The translations under genes were made by a program, and so were the position numbers. A stretch of DNA of 64,000 nt from Saccharothrix sp. ALI-22-I (GTDB lineage Bacteria; Actinomycetota; Actinomycetes; Mycobacteriales; Pseudonocardiaceae). This document shows, one piece after another, positions 16,133 to 23,714 of the stretch. The first letter of the stretch is position 1; the number at the start of each line of letters is the position of its first letter. Below the pieces are notes generated by a model. That model made no database searches and was not told the DNA's origin. It worked only from the letters and a program-made list of their open reading frames with translations. Location of the stretch: contig NZ_MTQP01000066.1 in NCBI RefSeq assembly GCF_001984175.1, positions 248,001-312,000 of the forward strand, written 5' to 3'.

Positions 16133-17575
16133 TCAGTCCTTCCAGGGCATCTCGTCGCGCAGCCCCTCGTGGATCGCGTAGGCGTTCTTCACCGCCGCCT
16201 TGAGCGCGCCCTCCACCCACCGCCGGTGACGGCGGTCGCAGGCGTCGTTCGCGAACCAGACCCGGTTCACCGGTCGGATCACGTCCTCGTAGAACGCCTC
16301 GCTCATCTCGAACGCCCGGAACAGGGGGCCGATACCGCACGCGAACCAGTCGAGCGCCCAGTCCTTGTACACGCCGAACTCGAACGTGTCCCGCGCCTCC
16401 GGGTGGATCTTCACCAGATCCTCCAACGCCTGCGCCACGCTCTCCTCCCCCGCCAACGGCGTGTAAGGCATGCTGTCCTGCTCCCAGCAGTACGACGCGA
16501 TCATCACACCCTTGCGGAACCGGGTGTCCTGCCCCGCCGGCGGGTAGACGATGTTGCGGATCGCCAGGTCGGTCACGGTGAGCCCGTGCGTGATGCCGTA
16601 CGAGCTTTCCCACCACCGTTCGCTGAACTGCATGAACAGCTTGTGCGCCCGCCCGTAGTAGGTGTTGCGGATCGCGTACCACTTGTCCGGGTCGAGCCCT
16701 TGGACCTCCATGTGCCGCAGACTCGCGAACGGCACCGTCACGATGCACTCGTCCGCCGTGATCGTGTGCGTCTTGCGCCCGGCCCGGAAGTGGACTCGCA
16801 CCTCGCTGTCCGTCTGGTCGACGGCGTGGACCTGCGCGCCGAGCCTGATGTCGTCCATCAGGAACGGCTCGAACGCCCTGGGCAGCGAATCCGCGCCGTC
16901 CACGATGTAGACCAGTTGACCGAACACGTCCTCGTAGTAGTGCGAGAACCACTCGACCAGCGAGAAGTGGTACCGGCCCTCCAGGTTGAACAACGGCCCG
17001 AGCATCGACAGGGCGCCGTCGCTCAGACCGCGCTCCTTGAGGTACCCGAGCAGTGTGTACCCGTCGTAGTCGGTCAGCAGTCGGTGCCACGCCTTCGCGT
17101 CATCCTCCTGCTCCATGATGTCCACGAGCGGCTGCACGGTGTGCCGCAGCAGGTCGTGCGGCGCTTTGTCGGCCTCACCGCGCGACAGGTCGAAGGTGAA
17201 CTGGTCGGCGCTGAAATCCCGCCGCCGCACACCCTTTCCCTGGAGGTACACGAACGTGTCCTCGTCGTACATCGGAAATGGTTTCGTGGCGAGCTTGAAC
17301 TTGTCCTCGATCAGCCACTGCACCAACGGGTGTTGGAGCGGGAACCGCATCGCGCCGAACTCGCCGTACATGTCACCGGCGAATCCCCGATAGGTGAGGA
17401 TGCGCCCGCCCAATCGGTTCTGGCCTTCGAGGATCGTCACCTCGTGGCCCGCTTCCTTCAACAGCATGGCCGCGGTCAACCCGGCCATTCCGGCACCGAC
17501 CACGACGATCCGCCGCCGTGGCGCGGCACTCTCCGGCAATCCTGCTCTGAGCAGATCGAGAACGTCCAGCGACAT
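16133..17575 (-). CDS. Flavin-dependent amine / L-amino-acid oxidase family protein
   Basis: About 480 residues from ATG 17575; an open frame continues upstream to 17749 but that part is not conserved-looking. The FAD dinucleotide fold is clear: VVVGAGMAGLTAAMLL (GAGMAG at residues 27-32), Glu50 ending the second strand and RLGGRILTYR. EFGAMRFP is the motif seen in L-amino-acid oxidases near the substrate-binding Arg. The family oxidises amines or amino acids to imines with release of H2O2. It lies beside an isolated tryptophan synthase pair, so an aromatic amino acid is an attractive but unproven substrate. The gene ends 10 bp from the convergent regulator gene. Confidence 0.85.
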   Translation of the reverse strand: MSLDVLDLLRAGLPESAAPRRRIVVVGAGMAGLTAAMLLKEAGHEVTILEGQNRLGGRILTYRGFAGDMYGEFGAMRFPLQHPLVQWLIEDKFKLATKPFPMYDEDTFVYLQGKGVRRRDFSADQFTFDLSRGEADKAPHDLLRHTVQPLVDIMEQEDDAKAWHRLLTDYDGYTLLGYLKERGLSDGALSMLGPLFNLEGRYHFSLVEWFSHYYEDVFGQLVYIVDGADSLPRAFEPFLMDDIRLGAQVHAVDQTDSEVRVHFRAGRKTHTITADECIVTVPFASLRHMEVQGLDPDKWYAIRNTYYGRAHKLFMQFSERWWESSYGITHGLTVTDLAIRNIVYPPAGQDTRFRKGVMIASYCWEQDSMPYTPLAGEESVAQALEDLVKIHPEARDTFEFGVYKDWALDWFACGIGPLFRAFEMSEAFYEDVIRPVNRVWFANDACDRRHRRWVEGALKAAVKNAYAIHEGLRDEMPWKD

Positions 17576-17751
17576 GAATCCGACCGTACTGGGCCGAAAA
17601 CAGCCGGCCAACTCCCCGAAAGGGTTGTGTTCATTTTCATCCGCACGACTCGGAATACCCGACCAAAACGCAGAAGTGCGGTTCCACGGACAGCCGCGCT
17701 GCAGCCGAACGGGGTGGTGCGTCCCCCTGTCAGGTGTCGGATAATCCACGG

Positions 17752-18159
17752 ATGGGCGAACCCGCTGAGGTACCGGACGAGATCGTGGAACGGCTGCGGG
17801 CGGTGTGCGGAGCGTTCCCCGAAGTCGTGGAGGAACGGGCCTGGCGGGGCACGCGGTGGCGGATTCGGCAGCGGGCCTTCGCGCACGTGCTGGAAGTCGA
17901 GGACGGCAACCCGCCGTCGTACGCCGCAGCGGCGAGGACGGACGGTCCGGCGAGCGTGTTGACGTTCCGCTCGGCGGGCCCGGAGTTGGCGGCGCTGAGC
18001 CACGCCGCCCACCCGTTCTTCAAGCCGGTGTGGGCGACCAACGTCGTGGGCGTGGTCCTGGACGACGACACGGACTGGGACGAGGTCGCCGAGCTGTTGA
18101 CCGAGAGCTACCGCGTGTCCGCGCCGAGGAAGCTGGTCGAGCAGATGCGGCCCGTCTGA
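17752..18159 (+). CDS. MmcQ/YjbR-like protein
   Basis: About 135 residues of the MmcQ/YjbR fold (cyanase-like double-winged domain): ERLRAVCGAFPEVVEERAW at the start, WRIRQRAFAHVLEVED in the middle and WDEVAELLTESYRVSAPRKL at the end. The fold is often called DNA-binding but biochemical proof is scarce. ATG 17752 fits the family start; GTG 17734 is an alternative adding six residues. It is convergent with the epimerase gene (8-bp gap). Confidence 0.75.
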   Translation: MGEPAEVPDEIVERLRAVCGAFPEVVEERAWRGTRWRIRQRAFAHVLEVEDGNPPSYAAAARTDGPASVLTFRSAGPELAALSHAAHPFFKPVWATNVVGVVLDDDTDWDEVAELLTESYRVSAPRKLVEQMRPV

Positions 18160-18166
18160 GCGCGGG

Positions 18167-19024
18167 TCACACCTGGTCCCGCCAGCTGTGCTGGGGTTCG
18201 TAGCCGAGCAGCCGGCGGGCTTTGTCGATCGACAGCAGCGTCTCGTTGCCCTCCAGCGGCCGGCGCAGCGGCACGTCGGGCAGCCGCTCGGCGACGAGGT
18301 CGGCGGTGGGCTTGGACATGACCGTGTCGGCGTTGGCGATGATGAACACCTCCAGCCCGACGCCGTCGCGCTCCAGGGCTCGGCGAACGGCCTGGGCGCC
18401 GTCACGGGCGTCGATGTACCCCCACAGGTTCCACGACCGCAGGCCGGGATCGGCGTCGAACGACGGGAACGCCGCGTAGTCGCCGGGCTCCATCACGTTG
18501 GAGAAGCGCAGCCCGGTCGCCTTGAGGTCGGGCTGCCAGCGGCAGAACTCGGCCGCCATGGTCTCCTCCAGGTGCTTGGCCAGGGCGTAGGAGGTCTCCG
18601 GCCGGGCCGGGTAGTCCTCGTCGACCGGCAGGTACGGCGGCGGGGTGTCGAACGGGAGGCCCAGCAGGGTCTCGCTGGACGCCCACACCACGTTGCGGAT
18701 GCCGGCCTGCCTGGCGGCGGCGAACACGTTGTACGTGCTGGTGGTGTTGTTGTGGAAGATCGTGGCGTTGGTGGCGACGCCGGGTCCGGGGATCGCCGCC
18801 AGGTGCACGACCGCGTCGACGCCGGTGTAGCGGTCGTCGATCGCGGTGAACGCCTCGACCACCTGCCCGTAGTCGGTGAGGTCGACCCGGGTCGTCGGGG
18901 CGAGTGGCGCGGCCGGGACGACGCGGTCGACCACGACCACCTCCCAGCCGGTGGCGACGAGATCGGCCACGACCGCGCGGCCGAGCTTGCCGCTCCCTCC
19001 GGTGACGACGACACGCGATGGCAT
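18167..19024 (-). CDS. NAD(P)-dependent epimerase/dehydratase (extended SDR)
   Basis: A 285-residue extended short-chain dehydrogenase. The N-terminal TGGSGKLGRAV loop binds NAD(P), VDLTDYGQV supplies the acidic contact, and the catalytic SYALAKHLEE (YxxxK) is intact with VVWASSE carrying the serine. Members act on nucleotide sugars or similar hydroxyl compounds. ATG 19024 is supported by GAGGAG 5 bp upstream. It is divergent from trpB with a 118-bp gap that carries the trpB promoter, so the GntR regulator may affect both. Confidence 0.88.
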   Translation of the reverse strand: MPSRVVVTGGSGKLGRAVVADLVATGWEVVVVDRVVPAAPLAPTTRVDLTDYGQVVEAFTAIDDRYTGVDAVVHLAAIPGPGVATNATIFHNNTTSTYNVFAAARQAGIRNVVWASSETLLGLPFDTPPPYLPVDEDYPARPETSYALAKHLEETMAAEFCRWQPDLKATGLRFSNVMEPGDYAAFPSFDADPGLRSWNLWGYIDARDGAQAVRRALERDGVGLEVFIIANADTVMSKPTADLVAERLPDVPLRRPLEGNETLLSIDKARRLLGYEPQHSWRDQV

Positions 19025-19106
19025 GCGACTCCTCGATGTGCTCGCACAAGGGCGCGGTGGCGCCCTTCGACGGTGTGCCCGCACAGACTGCCGGCAATCG
19101 TGCCGC

Positions 19107-19142
19107 TTGCCAGCCCGGGCGATGAGTTCTAGAGTTCTAGAA
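19107..19142 (+). promoter_or_regulatory. trpB promoter with overlapping TTCTAGA palindrome
   Basis: A -35 TTGCCA (19107-19112) and a -10 TAGAGT (19130-19135) are exactly 17 bp apart, placing the transcription start at or near the GTG at 19143. The -10 lies inside TTCTAGAGTTCTAGAA (19127-19142), which is a palindrome apart from the central two bases; AGTTCTAG is also directly repeated. This is a good candidate operator for the HutC-type GntR protein encoded downstream of trpA. Confidence 0.6.
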
Positions 19143-20342
19143 GTGTCAGTCGAAGAGGTCGTCAGCACCGGCGCGATGCGCGCACCCGACGCCGCCGGTC
19201 GATTCGGGAGGTTCGGCGGGCGATACCTGCCGGAAGCACTCATGCCCGCCGTACAGGCGGTGGAGGCGGCGTTCCGCGAGGCGTGGGCCGATGCCGCGTT
19301 CATGACGGAGTACCGGCGACTGCTCGCCACCTACGTGGGCAGGCCGACGCCGTTGACGGAGTGCGCGCGGCTGTCCGAGGCGTTGGGCGTGCGCGTCCTG
19401 CTCAAACGGGAAGACCTCGCGCACACCGGATCACACAAGATCAACAACGTGCTGGGTCAGGCGCTGCTCGCCAAGCGCATGGGCAAGCGCAAGCTGATCG
19501 CCGAGACCGGCGCCGGGCAGCACGGCGTGGCCACCGCGACCGCCGCCGCGCTGCTCGACCTGTCCTGCACCGTCTACATGGGGCAGACCGACGTCCGCCG
19601 GCAGGAGATGAACGTCTTCCGGATGGACCTGCTCGGCGCCGAGGTCGTGCCCGTCACGTCGGCGAACGGCATCGGCACGTTGAAGGAGGCGACCAACGCC
19701 GCGCTGCGCGCCTGGGTGAACGAGACCGAGGACGCGCACTACTGCGTGGGTTCGGTCATGGGCCCGCACCCCTACCCGTGGATGGTGCGCGAGTTCCAGC
19801 GCGTCATCGGCGAGGAAGCCCGCGCCCAGTGCGCGGACCGGCTGTCCACCGCCGTGCCGGACGTCGTGGTGGCCTGCATCGGCGGCGGGTCGAACGCGGC
19901 GGGCACGTTCGCCGGGTTCGTGGACACCCCGGCCCGACTGGTCGGCGTCGAGGCGGCCGGCGGCAGCGCGGTGGAGAAGGGCAAGCTCGGCGTCCTGCAC
20001 GGGTTCATGTCGCACTTCCTCCAGGACGACGACAGCCAGATCCTCGAAGCGGAGTCGATCTCGGCGGGCCTGGACTACCCGGGCATCGGCCCGGAACACG
20101 TGCACCTGGCCGAAACCGGGCGCGTGCAGTACACCAGCGTCACCGACGACCAGGCCGTGCGGGCGTTGACGCTGGTGACCAGGACCGAGGGCATCCTGCC
20201 CGCGCTCGAATCGGCGCACGCCCTGGCGTGGGTGGTCGACGCCGCCGCGACCGGCGAGCTGGCCGCCGGCTCCACGGTGCTGGTCACGTTGTCCGGCCGC
20301 GGCGACAAGGACATCCAGCAGATCAGGGAGCACCTCCGATGA
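19143..20342 (+). CDS. trpB: Tryptophan synthase beta chain
   Basis: A 399-residue PLP enzyme of the TrpB1 class that condenses indole with L-serine. The PLP lysine is Lys99 in TGSHKINN, and the catalytic glutamate is Glu121 in AETGAGQHG, the same 22-residue spacing as in E. coli. The GGGSNAAG phosphate loop and SGRGDKD end are present. The GTG at 19143 appears to be the first transcribed codon (leaderless); ATG 19176 is an alternative but has no ribosome binding site at a good distance. It overlaps trpA by 4 bp. No trpC, trpD or trpE is adjacent, so this is a stand-alone pair that may be a second copy used in specialised metabolism. Confidence 0.93.
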   Translation: MSVEEVVSTGAMRAPDAAGRFGRFGGRYLPEALMPAVQAVEAAFREAWADAAFMTEYRRLLATYVGRPTPLTECARLSEALGVRVLLKREDLAHTGSHKINNVLGQALLAKRMGKRKLIAETGAGQHGVATATAAALLDLSCTVYMGQTDVRRQEMNVFRMDLLGAEVVPVTSANGIGTLKEATNAALRAWVNETEDAHYCVGSVMGPHPYPWMVREFQRVIGEEARAQCADRLSTAVPDVVVACIGGGSNAAGTFAGFVDTPARLVGVEAAGGSAVEKGKLGVLHGFMSHFLQDDDSQILEAESISAGLDYPGIGPEHVHLAETGRVQYTSVTDDQAVRALTLVTRTEGILPALESAHALAWVVDAAATGELAAGSTVLVTLSGRGDKDIQQIREHLR

Positions 20343-21133
20343 CCGTGTTGGAACACCACCTGCGGACCGCCCGCGCCGACGGGCGCCGGCTGCTGATCCC
20401 GTACGTGATGGCGGGTGTCGTGCCGGACTGGTTGGACCTGGTCCGGGGCGCGGCGGAGGCCGGTGCGGACGCGGTCGAGATCGGGTTGCCGTTCTCCGAC
20501 CCGATGCTGGACGGACCGACCGTGCAGCAGGCCGCCGCCCTCGCGACCCGCCGCGGCGGACGGCCGAGGCCGCTGCTCGACGAGCTGGCCGGGCTGGACC
20601 TCGACGTGCCGCTGGTCGTCATGACGTATGCGAACGTGGCGCTGACGTTGACGCCCTCGCACGGGGTGGGCGGATTCCTCGACCACCTGGCGGCGGTGGG
20701 CGTGCAGGGCGTGATCGTGCCGGACCTGCCGTTGGAGGAATCGTCGGAGTACCTGGCGCGTGCGGCGGAGGCGTCGGTCGCCGCGGTGCTGCTGGCCGCG
20801 CCCGCGTGCGGTGACGACCGGTGCCGTGAGATCGCGCGGGCGTCGTCCGGGTTCGTGTACTGCATGAGTTCGATGCGCACCACCGGCGAACGCAACGCCC
20901 TCGCCACCACCGCCCGCGAGAACGCCCGGCGGCTCAAGGGCATGACCGAGCTGCCCGTGGTGACCGGTTTCGGCATCTCCACGGTGGAGCACGCGGTGGA
21001 GGCCTGTGTGGACGCCGACGGTGTCGTGGTCGGCTCGGCGTTCATGCGGATGCTGGTCGACGGCGCGCCGGTCGCCGAGGTCGTGGACGCGGTGGCCGCG
21101 TTCCGCCGGGCGCTATCCTCGGTCGGAGGTTGA
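20339..21133 (+). CDS. trpA: Tryptophan synthase alpha chain (divergent)
   Basis: A 264-residue TIM barrel that cleaves indole-3-glycerol phosphate. Both catalytic acids are in place: Glu47 (EIGLPFSDP) and Asp58 (LDGPTVQQA), 11 residues apart as in E. coli Glu49/Asp60. Several usually conserved stretches differ: YVMAGVVPDW replaces the common YVTAGDPD, and VYCMSSMRTTGER replaces the usual YCVSxxGVTG loop 6-7 region. It is coupled to trpB by a 4-bp overlap. It could be a normal alpha subunit or an indole-releasing variant. Confidence 0.88.
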   Translation: MTVLEHHLRTARADGRRLLIPYVMAGVVPDWLDLVRGAAEAGADAVEIGLPFSDPMLDGPTVQQAAALATRRGGRPRPLLDELAGLDLDVPLVVMTYANVALTLTPSHGVGGFLDHLAAVGVQGVIVPDLPLEESSEYLARAAEASVAAVLLAAPACGDDRCREIARASSGFVYCMSSMRTTGERNALATTARENARRLKGMTELPVVTGFGISTVEHAVEACVDADGVVVGSAFMRMLVDGAPVAEVVDAVAAFRRALSSVGG

Positions 21134-21151
21134 GAGTCTGGAGTTTCCCTG

Positions 21152-21949
21152 GTGGACGACGGGCGGCGCACTGGCCGTGAGTACGAGACGCGCGTGCCCA
21201 AGTACCTCGCGATCTACCGGGTGCTGGCCGATCGGATCGCCGACGGGCGTTACCCCGCGGACGCGCCGTTGCCCGCGCAGCGGGAGTTGGTCGAGGAGTT
21301 CGACGTCTCGCTGATGACCGTGCGCCAGGCGATCGGGGCGCTGGAGGCGGACGGGCTGCTGGAGACCCGGCACGGGGTGGGCACGTTCGTGCGGCGACCC
21401 GCGTTCTCGTACGGCCTCACCGGGTTGCGGAGCCTGTCGCAGGACCTGGTCGAGCAGGGCATCGAGCTGGAGACCGAGGTGCTGGACGCGGCGCTCGTCG
21501 TGCCGCCGGCGGACGTGAGCGCACGGCTGGGCGTTCCGGCGGGCAGTCGGGTGCTCGCGGTCGAGAGGTTGCGCAGCACCCGCACCACCGGCGCGCCCGT
21601 TCCGCTGCTGCTGCAGACGTCGTACCTGCCGGAGGCGATCGGGTCGCGGATCGGCGCGGAACCCCTGCGCCACCAGTCCCTCTACCGCCTCCTCGACGAC
21701 CTGGGCACGCCGGTGCGGCAGGCCAGCGAGACCATCCAGGCGGTCGCGCTGACCGCCGAGCAGGCCAGGACGCTCCAGCGCGACCCCGGTTCGCCCGCCC
21801 TGCTGAGCTGCCGGCTGAGCCGCGGCGAGAACGGCACCCCCCTGGTGGACGACCGTGCGCTGCTGGTCGGCGACAACACCGTCATCACCGCCGAACGCGC
21901 CGCGACCGGCACCAACCTGGCCTACGAACACGTCACCGCCCCGCGCTGA
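21152..21949 (+). CDS. GntR-family regulator, HutC subfamily (UTRA domain)
   Basis: A 265-residue regulator. Residues about 15-85 form the winged helix (LPAQRELVEEFDVSLMTVRQ, ETRHGVGTFV). Residues about 95-260 are a UTRA effector domain (LGVPAGSRVLAVERLR, LLLQTSYLP). The GTG at 21152 follows trpA by 18 bp with GGAG at 21143-21146, so it is the third gene of the trp operon. UTRA domains sense small metabolites; the TTCTAGA palindrome over the trpB -10 is its likely operator, giving autoregulation. The effector is unknown. Confidence 0.88.
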   Translation: MDDGRRTGREYETRVPKYLAIYRVLADRIADGRYPADAPLPAQRELVEEFDVSLMTVRQAIGALEADGLLETRHGVGTFVRRPAFSYGLTGLRSLSQDLVEQGIELETEVLDAALVVPPADVSARLGVPAGSRVLAVERLRSTRTTGAPVPLLLQTSYLPEAIGSRIGAEPLRHQSLYRLLDDLGTPVRQASETIQAVALTAEQARTLQRDPGSPALLSCRLSRGENGTPLVDDRALLVGDNTVITAERAATGTNLAYEHVTAPR

Positions 21950-21971
21950 GCGGTCTCGGGCGTCGCGGTGG

Positions 21972-23714
21972 TCACTTACCACCCACCGCCTCCAGCCACG
22001 CCCGACGGGCGGTGGCGCGGGTGAACTCGCGGACGTGCAGGCCGGCGCGTAGCCAGGCGAACGGGAAGTCGTCGCCGACGTCGGGCACGATCCGGCCGAA
22101 CGCGTCGCGGCCGCGGTCGCGTGAGGCGTGGGCCAGGTCGGCCAACAGGCCGGCGGTGGCGGCGAGTCCGGTGCGGGTCAGGGTGGCGACGTCGCGTTCG
22201 GCCGACGCGACCGCCGCCACGGCGCGTCCGCCCAGCGCCACCCGGTGCAGCACGTTTTCCAGCGGACGCACCGGGCGTGGGACGCGGTCGGACGGTTCGG
22301 GGCGGGGTGGGAGTTCTCTCGTGGCGTCTCCGGCGACGTGGGAGCGTTGGAGTCGGTCTAGGCCCAGGTCGACGTGGTGCCGGAGTTCGGCGGGCAGGTC
22401 CAGGTCGCCGGACACCGCCAGGGCTACGGCCGTGCCGGGGCGGCCGGGCAGCAGGCGGGCGACGACACGCAGCCGCAGTCCGGCGGCGCCCGCGAGAACG
22501 CGCAGGTTCCCCCTCGCCCACTCGCCCTCGCCGACGAGGTCTACCTGGGTCTTCTCGGTGGCCAGTCGCAATGCGTCGCCCGCAGCGCCGAGCACGGTGC
22601 CGTCCAGGAACAGCAGGTCCGCGCCTGCCGGGCGGTAGCCCTCGGCGCGAGTGTCGGCGTGGAAGGCGCGCAACACCTGGTCGGGCAACGGTTGCGCCCA
22701 CAGATCGGTGAGCGGCGGGTCGTTCCAGGACGCGGCGGACGCGGCCACCGCTCGGACGCTTTTGCCTGCTCCGAGCCGGTGATCGGGCGACGCCGTGCCA
22801 CCGGACAGGAGCAGGCCGCCGCGCCCCGACTCGCGCTGGCTGAGCCCGGACTCGCCGACCGCCACCGGCCCGCTCGCGGCGGCAGTGACCCGTTCGGCAC
22901 CACCCGGCATGATCGCGGGGACGGTCCACAGCACACCGTTGTCGTCGACGAGGTGCGTGACGACGCCGGCGTACCCGGAGGTGCTGATGACCGCCTCGGT
23001 GCACAGGCCGTACAGGCGGAGAGCGCCGATCGGCCGGTACTCGCGCCGGGCGGTGCCGCGCAGTTCGGCCTGCCCGGCGCCGGTGCGGAGGTCGTGGCAC
23101 AGGAGCATCAGGTCGACCCGTTCGGCGGTGAGCAGTTCGCGGTCGAACGACGAGTCGCCGGCACGTGCGGCGGCGAGGGCGGTGGCGATGCGCAGACCGT
23201 TCGCGGCGGCCCGGTGCAGGCCGACGACGCGTGCCGAGTGGACGGCGCGCAGCAGTTCGGCCCGGACCACGGCACCACTGCCGGTGGCACCCGCTCGAAG
23301 CACGGTCGCGCAAGCCTCCCAGAGGGCGGTCGCGGCCGCGCGTTCACCACTCGACGTGGTCTCGGCATCGGGCACGACCTCGACGGTGACGGGAGCGGCG
23401 GCCTCGGGAGCGGCGGCCTCGGGAGCGTCAGCGGCGGCGATGTCGGCCGCGGCGACGGCTATACCCCGGTGCAGGCACTTCGGTGCGAGCAGGCAGCTGC
23501 ACACCAGATCGTCGGCGGTCGTCAGCACGCCTTGGCTCAGCGTCCACGTCAACGCCGTCTCCGAGTCCAGCGTGGCGTGGGCTGTGTCGGCATCAGCGGT
23601 CACCGTCCACTCGGCCACGCGCACCAACGACGCGTCGATCCGCTTCCGCAGCCGGGGCGGCAAGGCGTCGAGCACGTCCGCCACCACTGCCGGAGCCACC
23701 GGGGGCACGGTCAT
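21972..23714 (-). CDS. SWIM zinc-finger protein (YehQ-like)
   Basis: A 580-residue protein with a SWIM zinc-binding motif near the N-terminus: Cys72, Cys74, Cys80 and His82 (VCSCLLAPKCLH), the CxC-xn-CxH pattern. The rest is Ala/Arg-rich and mainly unrecognised, with a small PEAAA tandem duplication at about residues 96-106. SWIM domains bind nucleic acid or protein. The gene is the last of a five-gene coupled operon, its ATG overlapping the DUF5682-VWA stop by 4 bp. In E. coli the equivalent neighbour set contains the SWIM protein YehQ. Function is unknown. Confidence 0.82.
   Translation of the reverse strand: MTVPPVAPAVVADVLDALPPRLRKRIDASLVRVAEWTVTADADTAHATLDSETALTWTLSQGVLTTADDLVCSCLLAPKCLHRGIAVAAADIAAADAPEAAAPEAAAPVTVEVVPDAETTSSGERAAATALWEACATVLRAGATGSGAVVRAELLRAVHSARVVGLHRAAANGLRIATALAAARAGDSSFDRELLTAERVDLMLLCHDLRTGAGQAELRGTARREYRPIGALRLYGLCTEAVISTSGYAGVVTHLVDDNGVLWTVPAIMPGGAERVTAAASGPVAVGESGLSQRESGRGGLLLSGGTASPDHRLGAGKSVRAVAASAASWNDPPLTDLWAQPLPDQVLRAFHADTRAEGYRPAGADLLFLDGTVLGAAGDALRLATEKTQVDLVGEGEWARGNLRVLAGAAGLRLRVVARLLPGRPGTAVALAVSGDLDLPAELRHHVDLGLDRLQRSHVAGDATRELPPRPEPSDRVPRPVRPLENVLHRVALGGRAVAAVASAERDVATLTRTGLAATAGLLADLAHASRDRGRDAFGRIVPDVGDDFPFAWLRAGLHVREFTRATARRAWLEAVGGK

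Noticed and set aside
19025-19142. Tryptophan attenuator or T-box leader for trpB
   Set aside because: The proposed promoter leaves no leader RNA, and no Trp-rich short peptide or T-box motif is present.
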